Assembly: GCA_023150805.1 (NCBI GenBank)
Contig: JAKLKF010000001.1
Span: 1 to 64,000 of the forward strand
DNA from: Myxococcota bacterium
Lineage (GTDB): Bacteria; Myxococcota_A; UBA796; UBA2385
DNA: 64,000 nt
Reading direction: 5' to 3'
The position numbers were made by a program, and so were the translations under genes. Shown here piece after piece: positions 42,115 through 50,513 of the stretch; the first letter of the stretch is position 1; the number at the start of each line of letters is the position of its first letter. The notes under the pieces are model-generated. The model was not told the DNA's origin and did no database searches. It saw nothing but the letters and a program-made list of their open reading frames with translations.

Positions 42115-43192
42115 GCAGCGACCAGGCCACCGCGGCGGCGATGAACGCGGCCACGCCGCCGAATGCCATGACGAAGATCACCAGGAAGGCGCAGCCCCAG
42201 ATCAGGCTGCTGACCTGCTGCTCGGCCTGCTTCTGAAGGCGCTTGAGGATGGTCTCGGGCAGGTAGGGCTTGACCTGGCGGTACAGCCAGCCCTCCACCC
42301 GGCGCTGGGCGGCGTCCCTGGCGGCGGTCTTCAGCGCAGCGGCGGCAGCCTCCTGGGGCGTGGACGGCAGCGCGGACGACGCCGGACCGGCCGGGGGCGG
42401 GGACGCCGCCGGGCGAGGGGGCCCGGCCAGGGCCGGCAGCGGCGCGTCGGTGAGCTGCACGCGCAGCCGCACCAGGGCCCCGGTGGCGGAGTACTCGGCG
42501 TGGACCGGGAAGACGCCGTCTCCCCAGGTGGTCATGAAGCCGCAGGCGAGCGCCCCGGCCAGCTCGATCTGGCCCGCCTGGACGGGGCTCTGGCGCACCT
42601 GCTCCATGAGCTGCCAGTGGTGGCTGTGGGGGCGGTAGTCGAAGGCGAAGCGCCGACCGCCCTGGCCTCGTACGCCGTCCAGGTGCCGGGCCCAGGCCAG
42701 GGCCTGGTCCGCGGGAACCCCCTGCCAGCCGAAGGTCCCGTCCGGCAGGGTGGGCACGCCCAGCTCGGCGGCCAGGGCGGCAGCGTCCGCCCCCCAGAAG
42801 GCCACGTCCGCCAGCCCGTCCATCGGCTGCTCGTGCTGCCAGTGGGAGACCGCGACAGCGTCCACCAGGATGAGGCGCGCCAGGTCGACGGGCACCTGCC
42901 CCAGCAGCTCCCGTCGGGTGGCGGGCTGCCCGGGCGCCACCTCCAGGCACACCCACGCCCAGCGGTCATCCCCTTCGGCCATCGCCGTCGCCTCAACCTC
43001 CATGCGCGCCGATGGTGGCAGGCCGGTGATCACCAGGGCGCCCGCCCCGTCCAGATCCACGGGACCCGAGGCGGTTGGCGAGAGCAGCGCGGCGTGGCGA
43101 ACCGGGTCCAGGCGCCCCAGCAGGCCCGCATCCACCAGGAGCAGGCGCCCGGACGGGGCGAGGACGTGACCGAGCGAGCGGAGCGAGGCCAT
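42104..43192 (-). CDS. DUF4241-like protein with C-terminal membrane helix
   Basis: 362 aa. ATG at 43192 chosen for AGGAG 7 bases upstream; an earlier in-frame ATG has no such site. The N-terminal LAPSGRLLLVDAG and the later CGFMTTWGDGVFPVHAEYSATGALVRLRVQL fit the N- and C-terminal signatures of DUF4241 (function unknown). A Pro/Ala linker and a helix segment (PYLPETILKRLQKQAEQQV) lead to one or two membrane helices at the end (WGCAFLVIFVMAFGGVAAFIAAAVAWSLL). DUF4241 members often stand beside immunity or toxin genes, but no such neighbour is visible here. The gene converges on cusA with overlapping ends. Confidence 0.7.
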   Translation of the reverse strand: MASLRSLGHVLAPSGRLLLVDAGLLGRLDPVRHAALLSPTASGPVDLDGAGALVITGLPPSARMEVEATAMAEGDDRWAWVCLEVAPGQPATRRELLGQVPVDLARLILVDAVAVSHWQHEQPMDGLADVAFWGADAAALAAELGVPTLPDGTFGWQGVPADQALAWARHLDGVRGQGGRRFAFDYRPHSHHWQLMEQVRQSPVQAGQIELAGALACGFMTTWGDGVFPVHAEYSATGALVRLRVQLTDAPLPALAGPPRPAASPPPAGPASSALPSTPQEAAAAALKTAARDAAQRRVEGWLYRQVKPYLPETILKRLQKQAEQQVSSLIWGCAFLVIFVMAFGGVAAFIAAAVAWSLLTG

Positions 43193-43240
43193 GGGATCTC
43201 CTGGGACGGGGAGCGCGGAGGCTACACCCGACTCGGCCAT

Positions 43241-43260
43241 CTGGGGCTGGTTAGCCCCAG
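43241..43260. repeat. perfect 8-bp inverted repeat upstream of cyclic-nucleotide-binding gene
   Basis: CTGGGGCT and AGCCCCAG separated by GGTT, 18 bases before the ATG at 43279, in the divergent gap 43193-43278. It could form an RNA hairpin in the leader or be a protein-binding site. No T-run follows, so it is not terminator-like. Confidence 0.45.
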
Positions 43261-43278
43261 CCCAACCCCGGAGCCCCG

Positions 43279-44001
43279 ATGTCCGACGAGCTGGTCCTCC
43301 TGTCCACCCGCGAGAAGCGCGCCCTGCTCTGCCGCTGCGACCTGTTCGGCCGTGCTGGCCCCGACGCGCTGGACGCGCTGGCCGCCGCCGCCGAGCTTCG
43401 GGAGGTCGAGACCGGCGCGGTCCTGGTCCGCCAGGGCGCGGAGGCCGACGCGCTCTACCTGCTGGTCCATGGCCATGCCGAGGTCCGCCTTGAGGCCGGC
43501 GAGGACGAGGACGGCGTCGTGCTCGACCAGTTGGGCCCCGGCGCCCTGGTGGGCGAGGTCAGCGTGCTCACCGACGAGCCCCGCACGGCGACCGTCCGGG
43601 CCACCGACATGCTGGTCGCGCTGCGCCTGCCGCGCGCCGAGATGCTCGGGACCCTGGCCCTGCACCCCGACCTGGCCCAAGACATCTGGACCAGCGTCGC
43701 CCGGCGGCGCCTGGAGGGCCTGCTGGCGGCAAGCCATCGCTTCGCCGGCCAGGGAGAGCAGGCCCGCCACTGGCTGGCAGGTGGCGTAACCCCCGTGTTC
43801 GTGCACGCGCGCAGCGCGCAAATCCTCACCTGTCCTGGCACCCTCTTCGTCGTGTCCGGCCAGGTCGAGGCCGAGACGGAGCTGGGCTGGACCTGCGTGC
43901 GAGGGCCGGCGTTGCTGCCCTGCGTGGGGCCGGTGGAGTGCCACGCCCGCACCGACGCTGTCGTGGCCGCGGGCCCGCCACTGTCGGGGCTGTCGGGCTG
44001 A
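43279..44001 (+). CDS. cyclic-nucleotide-binding domain protein
   Basis: 240 aa, ATG at 43279. One clear cNMP-binding beta-roll (about residues 17-135): LFGRAGPDALDALAAAAELREVETGAVLVRQGAEADALYLLVHGHAEV, then the phosphate-binding-cassette region GALVGEVSVLTDEPRTATVRATDML. The C-terminal part (140-240) is a shorter beta-rich segment (AQILTCPGTLFVVSGQVEAETEL) that looks like a degenerate second roll. No helix-turn-helix follows, so it is not a CRP-type regulator and probably acts by protein contact. It is divergent from the DUF4241-like gene and shares its control region. Confidence 0.82.
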   Translation: MSDELVLLSTREKRALLCRCDLFGRAGPDALDALAAAAELREVETGAVLVRQGAEADALYLLVHGHAEVRLEAGEDEDGVVLDQLGPGALVGEVSVLTDEPRTATVRATDMLVALRLPRAEMLGTLALHPDLAQDIWTSVARRRLEGLLAASHRFAGQGEQARHWLAGGVTPVFVHARSAQILTCPGTLFVVSGQVEAETELGWTCVRGPALLPCVGPVECHARTDAVVAAGPPLSGLSG

Positions 44002-44077
44002 CCAGCGCCCAGTGGCCCCGTCGTCTCTGGTAGGATGCCGACAGTTGGGGCGGTCCCAGGCCCCACTGGAGCCCCCC

Positions 44078-44530
44078 ATGCGCCTGATCACCTCGCTGGC
44101 CCTCCTCGCCTCCATCGCGCTCGCCTGCGGAGGCGACGGAGACCCCTCCCAGGACGCTGCCTGGCAGGAACCCAGCACCACCACCACCGCGGCGGTCGGC
44201 AGCTTCCCCCCGACGGCCGCGGGTGTCTGCGAACAGTGGCAGGCCTGTGGCTGTCTGTCCGATCCGATGGACACCTGCCTGTCGGTCATGACGGGGGAGG
44301 GAATGAACGGCGCGATCCACTCGTGTATCGTCGGGCAGGGATGTGGTTCCTGCGCCGACGCCGTGGGCCACGCCTGCATCCAGGACTACTACGCAGCCGC
44401 TTCAGCGGCGTCTCGCGCAGCCCACGAGACCACGATGGACATCATCAACAACTACCCGACCGGTGGGGCCTGCGCCGGCGGTCAGACCGCGGTGTATGGC
44501 GCGGACGGCAGCTTCCTTCGCTGCCAGTAG
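44078..44530 (+). CDS. Cys-rich lipoprotein
   Basis: 150 aa. ATG at 44078 chosen: GGAG upstream and a lipoprotein signal (LITSLALLASIALAC, lipobox Cys about 17). A Thr-rich linker (STTTTAAV) is followed by a Cys-rich domain (VCEQWQACGCLSDPMDTC; GCGSCADAVGHAC; GGACAGG) with about ten cysteines that could form disulfides outside the cell. The pattern resembles lineage-specific myxobacterial surface proteins. No function known. TAGGAT (44031-44036) is a candidate -10 with a leader of about 35 bases. It ends 7 bases before the convergent lipase-like gene. Confidence 0.75.
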   Translation: MRLITSLALLASIALACGGDGDPSQDAAWQEPSTTTTAAVGSFPPTAAGVCEQWQACGCLSDPMDTCLSVMTGEGMNGAIHSCIVGQGCGSCADAVGHACIQDYYAAASAASRAAHETTMDIINNYPTGGACAGGQTAVYGADGSFLRCQ

Positions 44531-44537
44531 CCCATGC

Positions 44538-46484
44538 TCACGGCCCGATGACCGGGGAACCCGGTCCGACGGTGCCCAGGAAGGTCCGGTACAGCGCCTG
44601 GGCGCCCTCGTCGTCGTAGATGACATCGTGCCCACCACTCTCCCACTGGCTGAACGCGGCGGTCACGGGGGCTCCGTCAAAGCCGATCGCGTCGCCAGTC
44701 ACCGGCACCTTCAGCTCCTCCAGCCCGCGCAGATCCCAAGACTCCGCCCAGGTCGCGGCCGGGGCCAGGACCGGTGTCCGCCCGGCGGCAGCAAGCGCCT
44801 CGGCCGTGCGCCAGGTCGACTGTTCATCCAGGAGCCCCGAGAAGTGCAGGACGTGGAGCGGAGCGTGCTCCTCCCACAGCGGTCCCTCTGCGAACCAGTA
44901 CGGCGCCGTATCCAGCGGATCGGCCACCTCGCTCAACCACTGCACCAGGGTCGCCACCGGGTGCAGCTCGGTCAGCTCCTCGCCCTCGCCGAGCTGGAGC
45001 ACGCTGGCCAGGACGGGCCCGATCGGGAAGGGGTCGGTGCGCTCGAGCAGGGTGATGGCCACGCCGCCCCCGGTCCCCGACATGACCGCCGCCTGCGCGT
45101 CCGCCCCGAAGAAGGGCACGGCCAGCCCCAGGGACAGGCCCCCCTGGGAGTGCCCGAGCACCGAGATCCGCCGGGGATCCACGGGCACCCGGGTGCCATC
45201 CGGCAGCGTGAAGGTGGGCGCCTGGGCCAGCGCGTGCGCCAGGTACATGGCGTCGATCGCGCTCTGCCGCTGGACGGACCGGGCGCTGGCGGGGTTGAGG
45301 ATGTTGTACGGATGCTCGAGATCGGACAGTCCGCCGGTCAGCTCGCCGCCGCGGGTGCCGTGCAGGGGCAGGTCGATGCCGAGGACCAGGCCGCCCACCT
45401 CGCCCAGCACGGAGGCGTGCGAGTCGGCGCCCTGGCAGCAGCCGCTCAGGTAGCTGCCGCCCGTGCCGTGCAGGACGATGGTCACCGGCCAGCCGGCCGC
45501 CGGCGGGGCGGACAGGTCCGGCGGCGTCCCCAGGGCCAGACGCATCGTGTCCCAGCCCACCGGGTCGGCCATCGGGTCGGCGTCCAGCACCAGGCCGCCC
45601 CCCTCGTCCTGGTAGGGGCGCTCGCCCTCCTGGAAGACCGGGCCCGGGTAGGTGCCCTCGTAGACCCGGAAGCGGGAGTTCTCCTGCACCACCGACAGGC
45701 TCTGCGACAGGTCCACGGGCGCCTGCCGGCGGATCCACCGCGCGGCGGCCACCAGGGACGCGGTGGGGTCCGCCGTCGTGAACACGGCCGCGACGGCCAC
45801 CTCCGGTGCGGAGAGCCCGGCCAGCGGCAGCCAGTCGCGCAGGGCGGCCAGGTGGTCCGCCGCCTCGAGGTCCTGCTGGAACGCGGCGGGCGAGGCGGCC
45901 ACCGCGGTGGTCAGCACCAGGGCGTAGGTCGTGGCGGGGCGGAGGGGGAAGCCGAAGACCGGGGCGACGGCCAGCGCGTGCGCCGGCAGGTAGGCGGTCG
46001 CGTCCTCCGACCACTGCCACTGGACGGGCACCCGCGCCCCGCGGTGGGGGGAGGCCGGGTCCACGTCCACCAGGAACAGCGCGGCGCCGTCCTGCAGCGA
46101 GCCGCTGGCGTCCGGCAGCAGCGATGTGTCCAGCTCCTGGTCGAAGGCCAGGTAGACGGCGGTGTTGTTTCCGTAGCCGCCCAGGCCGCGCGCCACCTCC
46201 AGGTAGGTGTCCACCAGCGGGATCGCGGCCGGGTTGGGAAAGGTGGACAGATCCGGACCCCCATCCTCCGACCGACGACCGTCCGAGGGCCACGGGGTCG
46301 AGAGGAACGCGGTCCCGTCCGGATCGTAGACCGGCAGGGGCCCCCCCGCCGTGGCGCCGCCGTCGCCGGGGTCCGGCTGTGTCGCCCCCCCGTCCGCCGC
46401 GGTCGCCGCCGTGTCGTCGGCCAGGGTGGACGGCCCCCCGCCGGGGGGTGCCGAGCACGCCAGCAGCACGAGCAGCTCAGTCAC
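44538..46484 (-). CDS. lipase/esterase-like alpha/beta-hydrolase lipoprotein
   Basis: 648 aa. GTG start at 46484 puts a lipoprotein signal first (TELLVLLACS, lipobox Cys 10); upstream codons lie within the preceding gene. After a Gly/Asp-rich linker there is an N-terminal segment (VYDPDGTAFLSTPWPSDGRR; GYGNNTAVYLAFDQELD) like the N-terminal domain of bacterial virulence-factor-type lipases. The catalytic part has LHGTGGSYLSG (oxyanion region) and nucleophile Ser in GHSQGGLSLG. The catalytic His may be in ESGGHDVIYDD near the C-terminus. It would act on esters outside the cell. Its start overlaps the end of the upstream lipoprotein gene by 8 bases, so the pair is coupled. Confidence 0.82.
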   Translation of the reverse strand: MTELLVLLACSAPPGGGPSTLADDTAATAADGGATQPDPGDGGATAGGPLPVYDPDGTAFLSTPWPSDGRRSEDGGPDLSTFPNPAAIPLVDTYLEVARGLGGYGNNTAVYLAFDQELDTSLLPDASGSLQDGAALFLVDVDPASPHRGARVPVQWQWSEDATAYLPAHALAVAPVFGFPLRPATTYALVLTTAVAASPAAFQQDLEAADHLAALRDWLPLAGLSAPEVAVAAVFTTADPTASLVAAARWIRRQAPVDLSQSLSVVQENSRFRVYEGTYPGPVFQEGERPYQDEGGGLVLDADPMADPVGWDTMRLALGTPPDLSAPPAAGWPVTIVLHGTGGSYLSGCCQGADSHASVLGEVGGLVLGIDLPLHGTRGGELTGGLSDLEHPYNILNPASARSVQRQSAIDAMYLAHALAQAPTFTLPDGTRVPVDPRRISVLGHSQGGLSLGLAVPFFGADAQAAVMSGTGGGVAITLLERTDPFPIGPVLASVLQLGEGEELTELHPVATLVQWLSEVADPLDTAPYWFAEGPLWEEHAPLHVLHFSGLLDEQSTWRTAEALAAAGRTPVLAPAATWAESWDLRGLEELKVPVTGDAIGFDGAPVTAAFSQWESGGHDVIYDDEGAQALYRTFLGTVGPGSPVIGP

Positions 46485-46926
46485 GCAGCAGCTCACCCGT
46501 ACAGTCACCCTGGTCGACGGACAGCGAGTCGCCGCCATCCCATGACATGGTCCAGTCCAGCTCCTCGCCCTCGCTGCACTGGTCCGAGGTCTGTTCACCG
46601 TCCACCGAGGTGACGCAGGTCACGGGCGAGCCGGTCAGCGCGACGTCCTGCGGACCCGCGGGGTCCGTGAGGGACAGGGTGATGGCGTCGAAGGTCTGCG
46701 CCTCGACGTAGTCCCGCCAGGCACCCTGGATCTCGAAGGTGCCGGTGAAGGACACCTCGCCGGGCCCCTGGAAGGTGCGCTCGTCCTGGCGCCGCAGGTC
46801 GAAGCTGGCGGCGATGACCCCGTCGCTGTCCTCGTCCCCGCAGGCGAGGGCGCCGGACCAGGATCCGGCGGGGGCGCCCTGGCAGGCCAGGAGCAGGAAC
46901 GGCAGGGGAAGCAGGGGCAGGCGCAT
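46477..46926 (-). CDS. small lipoprotein
   Basis: 149 aa, ATG at 46926. Signal MRLPLLPLPFLLLAC with lipobox Cys15. The mature region is beta-rich: SWSGALACGDEDSDGVIAASFDLRR, RTFQGPGEVSFTGTFEIQG and SGSPVTCVTSVDGEQ-like strands with four cysteines. It resembles a small lipocalin-like or immunoglobulin-like fold, but no family is recognised. It is the first gene of a two-gene unit with the lipase-like lipoprotein, the two frames overlapping by 8 bases. Confidence 0.7.
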   Translation of the reverse strand: MRLPLLPLPFLLLACQGAPAGSWSGALACGDEDSDGVIAASFDLRRQDERTFQGPGEVSFTGTFEIQGAWRDYVEAQTFDAITLSLTDPAGPQDVALTGSPVTCVTSVDGEQTSDQCSEGEELDWTMSWDGGDSLSVDQGDCTGELLRD

Positions 46927-46967
46927 CGGGACCTCGTGCCGCGCAGCTTAGCCCCCGCGGCCCCACC

Positions 46968-48278
46968 TCAGCCGGCCGCGCGGGCGGCGGGGGCCAGGCG
47001 CCAGGGGCGCAGCAGGTCCACCACCGGCAGCAGGCCCGCCGCCAGGCTGGCCAGGGAGAGGCCGACCAGCGCCCAGGCAGACGAGGTCGCCAGCGCCTGC
47101 ACGGCCAGCCAGAAGAGCCCCAGGGCCAGCAGCCCGGAGAGGGTCACGCGCCGCCAGCCGGCCATCCACCACGACAGCAGGGCGGCGGCGAAGGCCGGGG
47201 CCAGCGTCAGCCCCAGCACCGCCAGCACGGGCACCGCGAAGCTCTCCAGGCGCTCCAGCGCGACCAGCGTCAGCACGAAGGCCACCGGCAGGCCGAGCAG
47301 GCAGGCCAGGGCGTGCGCGTACAGCCGCCGGGCCAGCCGGTGACGGTCCAGCGGAAGGCTGTGCCAGGGCGACAGGTGGCCCTGGCCCGTGCCCAGGGCC
47401 GTGCGCCCCAGGGGCAGGAAGGCCGCGACCAGCGAGACCGCCGCCACCGCGATGGCGGCGTGGAAGTCGGGGCCCAGGTCGGCGCCGCCGCGGGTCAGCG
47501 CCCAGGGGATGACCGCGACCAGGACCATCGGGCTGGCGCGCAGGTGGGCGCGCAGCAGGCCCCGGCCGAGGTCCGCGGCCAGGGTCGCCGCGGGCGGGCG
47601 CGCGGGGCGGGACAGCACGGGCGCGGCGCGGCGGGCGACCAGGTCGGGCCAGGCCACGCGGGGCAGCGGGCCCAGCGCCAGCAGCAGGCCCCCGGTCGCC
47701 AGGCTCAGGGCGGCCAGGCTCCAGGCGGGGGACAGGGGCGACGCGGCCAGGAGGCCCCGCTGCCAGGCCAGGGCGAGCACGGTGCCGGGCAGGCCGACGG
47801 CCAGGAGCTGGGCGGGCCCGCCCCGGTCCACCTGCAGGGAGGCGCCGACCACGGCGGGCAGGACCAGCAGCGGCACGATCAGGGCGTAGGCGGGCAGATC
47901 GACCGCGCGGGCGACCGCGTCGACCCCCAGGAAGCCGCTGGGGACCCGGCTGGCCAGGGCGCTGCCCACGGCGAGCAGCGGCGCGGCGGCCAGCCCCTCG
48001 CCCAGGGCGCGCGCGCGGCGGGACAGGGGCAGGGTGCACATCGTCGCCGTGCCGGGCTCGACGCCGATGCCCCGGTCGTGGGGCGCCAGCACCCCCCGCA
48101 CCAGCCCGTCGGCCATGCTGCCCGTGGCCGCCAGCACCAGCACCTGCAGCGACACCGGCAGCGTCACCACCAGCTCCAGGATCGGGACCGTCACCCCGAT
48201 GGAGCCGACCACCAGCAGCAGGGGGAAGGGTCGGCGCAGGGCGACGCCCAGGCAAAAACGCGCGTGGCGGAGGATCAT
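46968..48278 (-). CDS. ABC transporter membrane protein (GntR-controlled)
   Basis: 436 aa, ATG at 48278 overlapping the ATPase gene stop (ATGA). About ten hydrophobic helices, starting FPLLLVVGSIGVTVPILELVV, and a middle loop of charged residues (RRAAPVLSRPARPPAAT). No binding-protein or ATPase domain. It is the membrane partner of the ATPase encoded just upstream, forming an exporter of the YtrA/YtrB-like regulon type. The transported compound is unknown; family members respond to cell-wall antibiotics. Confidence 0.85.
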   Translation of the reverse strand: MILRHARFCLGVALRRPFPLLLVVGSIGVTVPILELVVTLPVSLQVLVLAATGSMADGLVRGVLAPHDRGIGVEPGTATMCTLPLSRRARALGEGLAAAPLLAVGSALASRVPSGFLGVDAVARAVDLPAYALIVPLLVLPAVVGASLQVDRGGPAQLLAVGLPGTVLALAWQRGLLAASPLSPAWSLAALSLATGGLLLALGPLPRVAWPDLVARRAAPVLSRPARPPAATLAADLGRGLLRAHLRASPMVLVAVIPWALTRGGADLGPDFHAAIAVAAVSLVAAFLPLGRTALGTGQGHLSPWHSLPLDRHRLARRLYAHALACLLGLPVAFVLTLVALERLESFAVPVLAVLGLTLAPAFAAALLSWWMAGWRRVTLSGLLALGLFWLAVQALATSSAWALVGLSLASLAAGLLPVVDLLRPWRLAPAARAAG

Positions 48279-48988
48279 GCCGCGCCCTCCCAGCCGAGCA
48301 TCGCCTCTTCCAGCGTCTGCCCCTCGCCGACCAGCTCTGGCGTCGGCCCCTCGGCCAGGACCCGCCCCCGCGCCAGCACCAGCAGCCGGTCGGCGATCCG
48401 CTCGACGTCGGCGAGCTGGTGGGAGGACACGACGACGGAGCGCGACTCCTCCTGCACCACCTCGAGCACCGCCTCCAGCAGGCGGCGCCGGCCCGCCAGG
48501 TCCAGCCCGGTCGCCGGCTCGTCCAGCAGCACGATCCGCGGCCGGTGGGCCAGGGCGCAGACGATGCGCAGCCGGGTGGCCTGCCCCTTGGACAGGTCCC
48601 GGGCGCGCTGGCGGGGCTCCAGCTCGAAGCGGTCGAGCAGGCTTCGCACCAGGGCGGCGTCCCACCGTGGGTAGTAGCCGGACAGCACCCGCATCAGCTC
48701 GCCCACCCGCAGGTCGAAGACCGGCAGGTCGTCGCTCATGAAGCCCAGGGCCTCCCGCAGGCGGCCGGGCTGCCGCGCCGGGTCCAGCCCCAGCACGGAG
48801 ACGGCGCCGCCGTCGCGCGGGGCCAGGCCGGCCAGGTGGTGCAGCAGGGTGGTCTTGCCGGCGCCGTTGGGCCCCACCAGCCCGACCACCGCGCCCGGGG
48901 GCACCTGCCAGGCGGCCACGGACAGCCGGAAGGCGCCGCGTCGGATCTCCAGGTCGCGCAGGTCCACGAGGGGCTCAGCGAGCGTCAT
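48275..48988 (-). CDS. ABC transporter ATP-binding protein
   Basis: 237 aa. ATG at 48988 chosen for GGAG 6 bases upstream; it overlaps the GntR gene end by 14 bases. Walker A GPNGAGKTT, signature LSKGQATRLRI (variant of LSGGQ), Walker B IVLLDEPATGLD and switch His SSHQ are complete, so it should be active. Closest in style to the short ATPases of drug/bacitracin-type exporters. Middle gene of the GntR-ATPase-permease operon. Confidence 0.92.
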   Translation of the reverse strand: MTLAEPLVDLRDLEIRRGAFRLSVAAWQVPPGAVVGLVGPNGAGKTTLLHHLAGLAPRDGGAVSVLGLDPARQPGRLREALGFMSDDLPVFDLRVGELMRVLSGYYPRWDAALVRSLLDRFELEPRQRARDLSKGQATRLRIVCALAHRPRIVLLDEPATGLDLAGRRRLLEAVLEVVQEESRSVVVSSHQLADVERIADRLLVLARGRVLAEGPTPELVGEGQTLEEAMLGWEGAA

Positions 48989-49382
48989 CGTCGGCTCCAT
49001 CGGTCCAGAGGGTGGCCAGGAAGGCTTGCTGCTCGGCGTCGGCCAGCCCGAGCTGGCGCGCGCGGATCACCGCGTCGGCCAGCACCTGCCGCGCCTCGTC
49101 TCGCGCCTGGGCGCGGGCGTCGGGCGCCGGCGCCCGCACGTAGGTGCCCTGCCCCTGGCGGCGCTCGACCAGGCCCGCCGCCTCCAGGTCGGCGTAGACG
49201 CGCCGGGCGGTGATCAAGCTGACCAGCGTGTCCTGGGCGAGCTGGCGCACGCCCGGCAGCAGCGTGCCCGGCGGCAGGGCGCCCGAGGTGATCAACGCCG
49301 AGAGCTGGTCGTGGAGCTGCCGGTAGAAGGGCACGCCCGAGGCCTGGCGGAGTGTGAGCGGCAGGGGGGAGGGGGCGGTCAT
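48975..49382 (-). CDS. GntR-family (YtrA-type) transcriptional regulator
   Basis: 135 aa. ATG at 49382 chosen; a GTG at 49403 is also in frame but lies inside the palindromic operator. The winged helix (about residues 14-80: VPFYRQLHDQLSALITSGALPPGTLLPGVRQLAQDTLVSLITARRVYADLEAAGLVERRQGQGTYV) is followed by a short helical C-terminus, the layout of YtrA-subfamily repressors. It probably represses its own operon by binding the perfect palindrome that covers its start region. First gene of the operon with the ATPase and the membrane protein. Confidence 0.9.
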   Translation of the reverse strand: MTAPSPLPLTLRQASGVPFYRQLHDQLSALITSGALPPGTLLPGVRQLAQDTLVSLITARRVYADLEAAGLVERRQGQGTYVRAPAPDARAQARDEARQVLADAVIRARQLGLADAEQQAFLATLWTDGADDDAR

Positions 49383-49412
49383 GGTGTGTATGCACTTATA
49401 CACACCATGACC
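49377..49412. promoter_or_regulatory. perfect 15-bp palindromic operator of the GntR operon
   Basis: Left arm GGTCATGGTGTGTAT (49377-49391) and right arm ATACACACCATGACC (49398-49412) are exact reverse complements around a 6-base spacer GCACTT. It includes the GTGTA/TACAC half-sites typical of YtrA-type operators. On the minus strand it contains TATAAG (49395-49400), a good -10, and it spans the regulator's start codon, so repressor binding would block transcription of the operon. The same site could also affect the divergent lipoprotein gene at 49484. Confidence 0.85.
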
Positions 49413-49483
49413 CCACCCCGCAAGCGCGAGCGGACGCGCCGCGGCTCCGGCTATGGTCCCGCGCCTCGGACGGAGGCCGGATC

Positions 49484-50455
49484 ATGCCCGCGCCGAACCA
49501 CTGGACGCTGCTCCTCGGGCTGGGCCTGGGCCTGGGCTGCGGGCAGAAGGACAGCGACGACGACGACGACGACGACGACGGGGGAGGAGGCGGCTGGGAC
49601 CTGGGCACCGACACCGGCGTCCACGGCGACGGCGGCGGCACGGACGGCGGCGGCACGGACGGCGGCGGCACGGACGGCGGCGGCACGGACGGCGGCGGCA
49701 CGGACGGCGGTGGAGGAGACGGCGGCGGCACGGACGGCGGCGGCGCAGACGGCGGCGGAGGCGACGGCGGCAGCGGGGACCTCGGGCGCCTGGCCCTGGA
49801 GCTCGATCGCCTGGACTTCGGCGCGGTCGACGTCGGTGCCGACCGCTGCGAGGGGCTCGAGCTGCGCAACACCGGCGGCGCGAACCTGCGCCTGCTCGAG
49901 GCCACCAGCAGCAGCGCGGCCTTCTTCGTGGAGGGGTTGGCCCTGCCCCTCACCCTGGGCCCCGGCGGCCTGGCGACGGCCACGGTCTGCTTCTCGCCGG
50001 CCGCGGTCCGGGCCTACAGCGGGACCATCACCTTCGACGCCGACACCAACGACCCCACCCTGGAGGTCAGCGGCGAGGGCCTGGACGACTGTGCAGGTTG
50101 CGAGCCGGACATCATGGTGACCTACGCCAAGGCCGAGGTCGACAGCCTGACGATGGTGAGCCTCCTGGGGCTGGCGGACTACGCGACGCTCACCCTCCGC
50201 AACGACGGAGACGCCGACCTGGAGATCCTCGAGGTCCGCCTGGACAACGACACCGCGGGCGGCTGGTTCGACCACGACTGGACCGGCAGCACCACGCTCG
50301 CCCCGGGAGACGAGGCCGAGCTGACCCTGAGCTACGTCTGCGAGGACGTCTTCTGCGCCGACGCCCCCAGCGGCAGCCGCGACACCAACATCCTGCACAT
50401 CGAGAGCGACGACCCCGACACGCCGGACTGGACGGTCAGCCTGTACGGCGGCTGA
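49484..50455 (+). CDS. ASH/HYDIN-like domain lipoprotein with Gly/Asp repeat linker
   Basis: 323 aa, ATG at 49484 with GGAGG 7 bases upstream; TATGGT (49452-49457) is a candidate -10. Lipoprotein signal (LLLGLGLGLGC), then an eight-Asp run and a Gly/Thr/Asp tandem linker (residues about 50-95). The rest has two immunoglobulin-like repeats of the ASH/HYDIN (choice-of-anchor) kind: LDFGAVDVGADRCEGLELRNTGG followed by LTLGPGGLATATVCFSP and the closing TISFDADTNDPTLEVSGEG-like strand, then a second unit. Such proteins are surface or outer-membrane proteins in myxobacteria; no specific function known. Confidence 0.8.
   Translation: MPAPNHWTLLLGLGLGLGCGQKDSDDDDDDDDGGGGGWDLGTDTGVHGDGGGTDGGGTDGGGTDGGGTDGGGTDGGGGDGGGTDGGGADGGGGDGGSGDLGRLALELDRLDFGAVDVGADRCEGLELRNTGGANLRLLEATSSSAAFFVEGLALPLTLGPGGLATATVCFSPAAVRAYSGTITFDADTNDPTLEVSGEGLDDCAGCEPDIMVTYAKAEVDSLTMVSLLGLADYATLTLRNDGDADLEILEVRLDNDTAGGWFDHDWTGSTTLAPGDEAELTLSYVCEDVFCADAPSGSRDTNILHIESDDPDTPDWTVSLYGG
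49631..49765 (+). repeat. 15-bp coding tandem repeat (GGCGGCGGCACGGAC)
   Basis: Nine 15-bp units, the first five identical, then four with substitutions. They encode the Gly-Gly-Gly-Thr-Asp linker of the lipoprotein gene. A separate (GAC)8 trinucleotide run lies at 49556-49579. Both stretches stay in frame and are likely to vary in copy number by slippage. Confidence 0.9.
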
Positions 50456-50513
50456 CCGAGGGTGCGCCAGCCACGGCGCTCGCGACGTTAGGGACCCTCG
50501 CCGCGGAGCACCG

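Noticed and set aside
49377-49412. Palindrome as a bidirectional terminator
   Set aside because: It overlaps a promoter-like TATAAG and the regulator start codon, and lies between divergent genes, so an operator is the better reading.
49631-49765. Short direct repeats as a possible CRISPR array
   Set aside because: The units are contiguous 15-mers with no spacers, in frame within a lipoprotein gene. This is a coding minisatellite.
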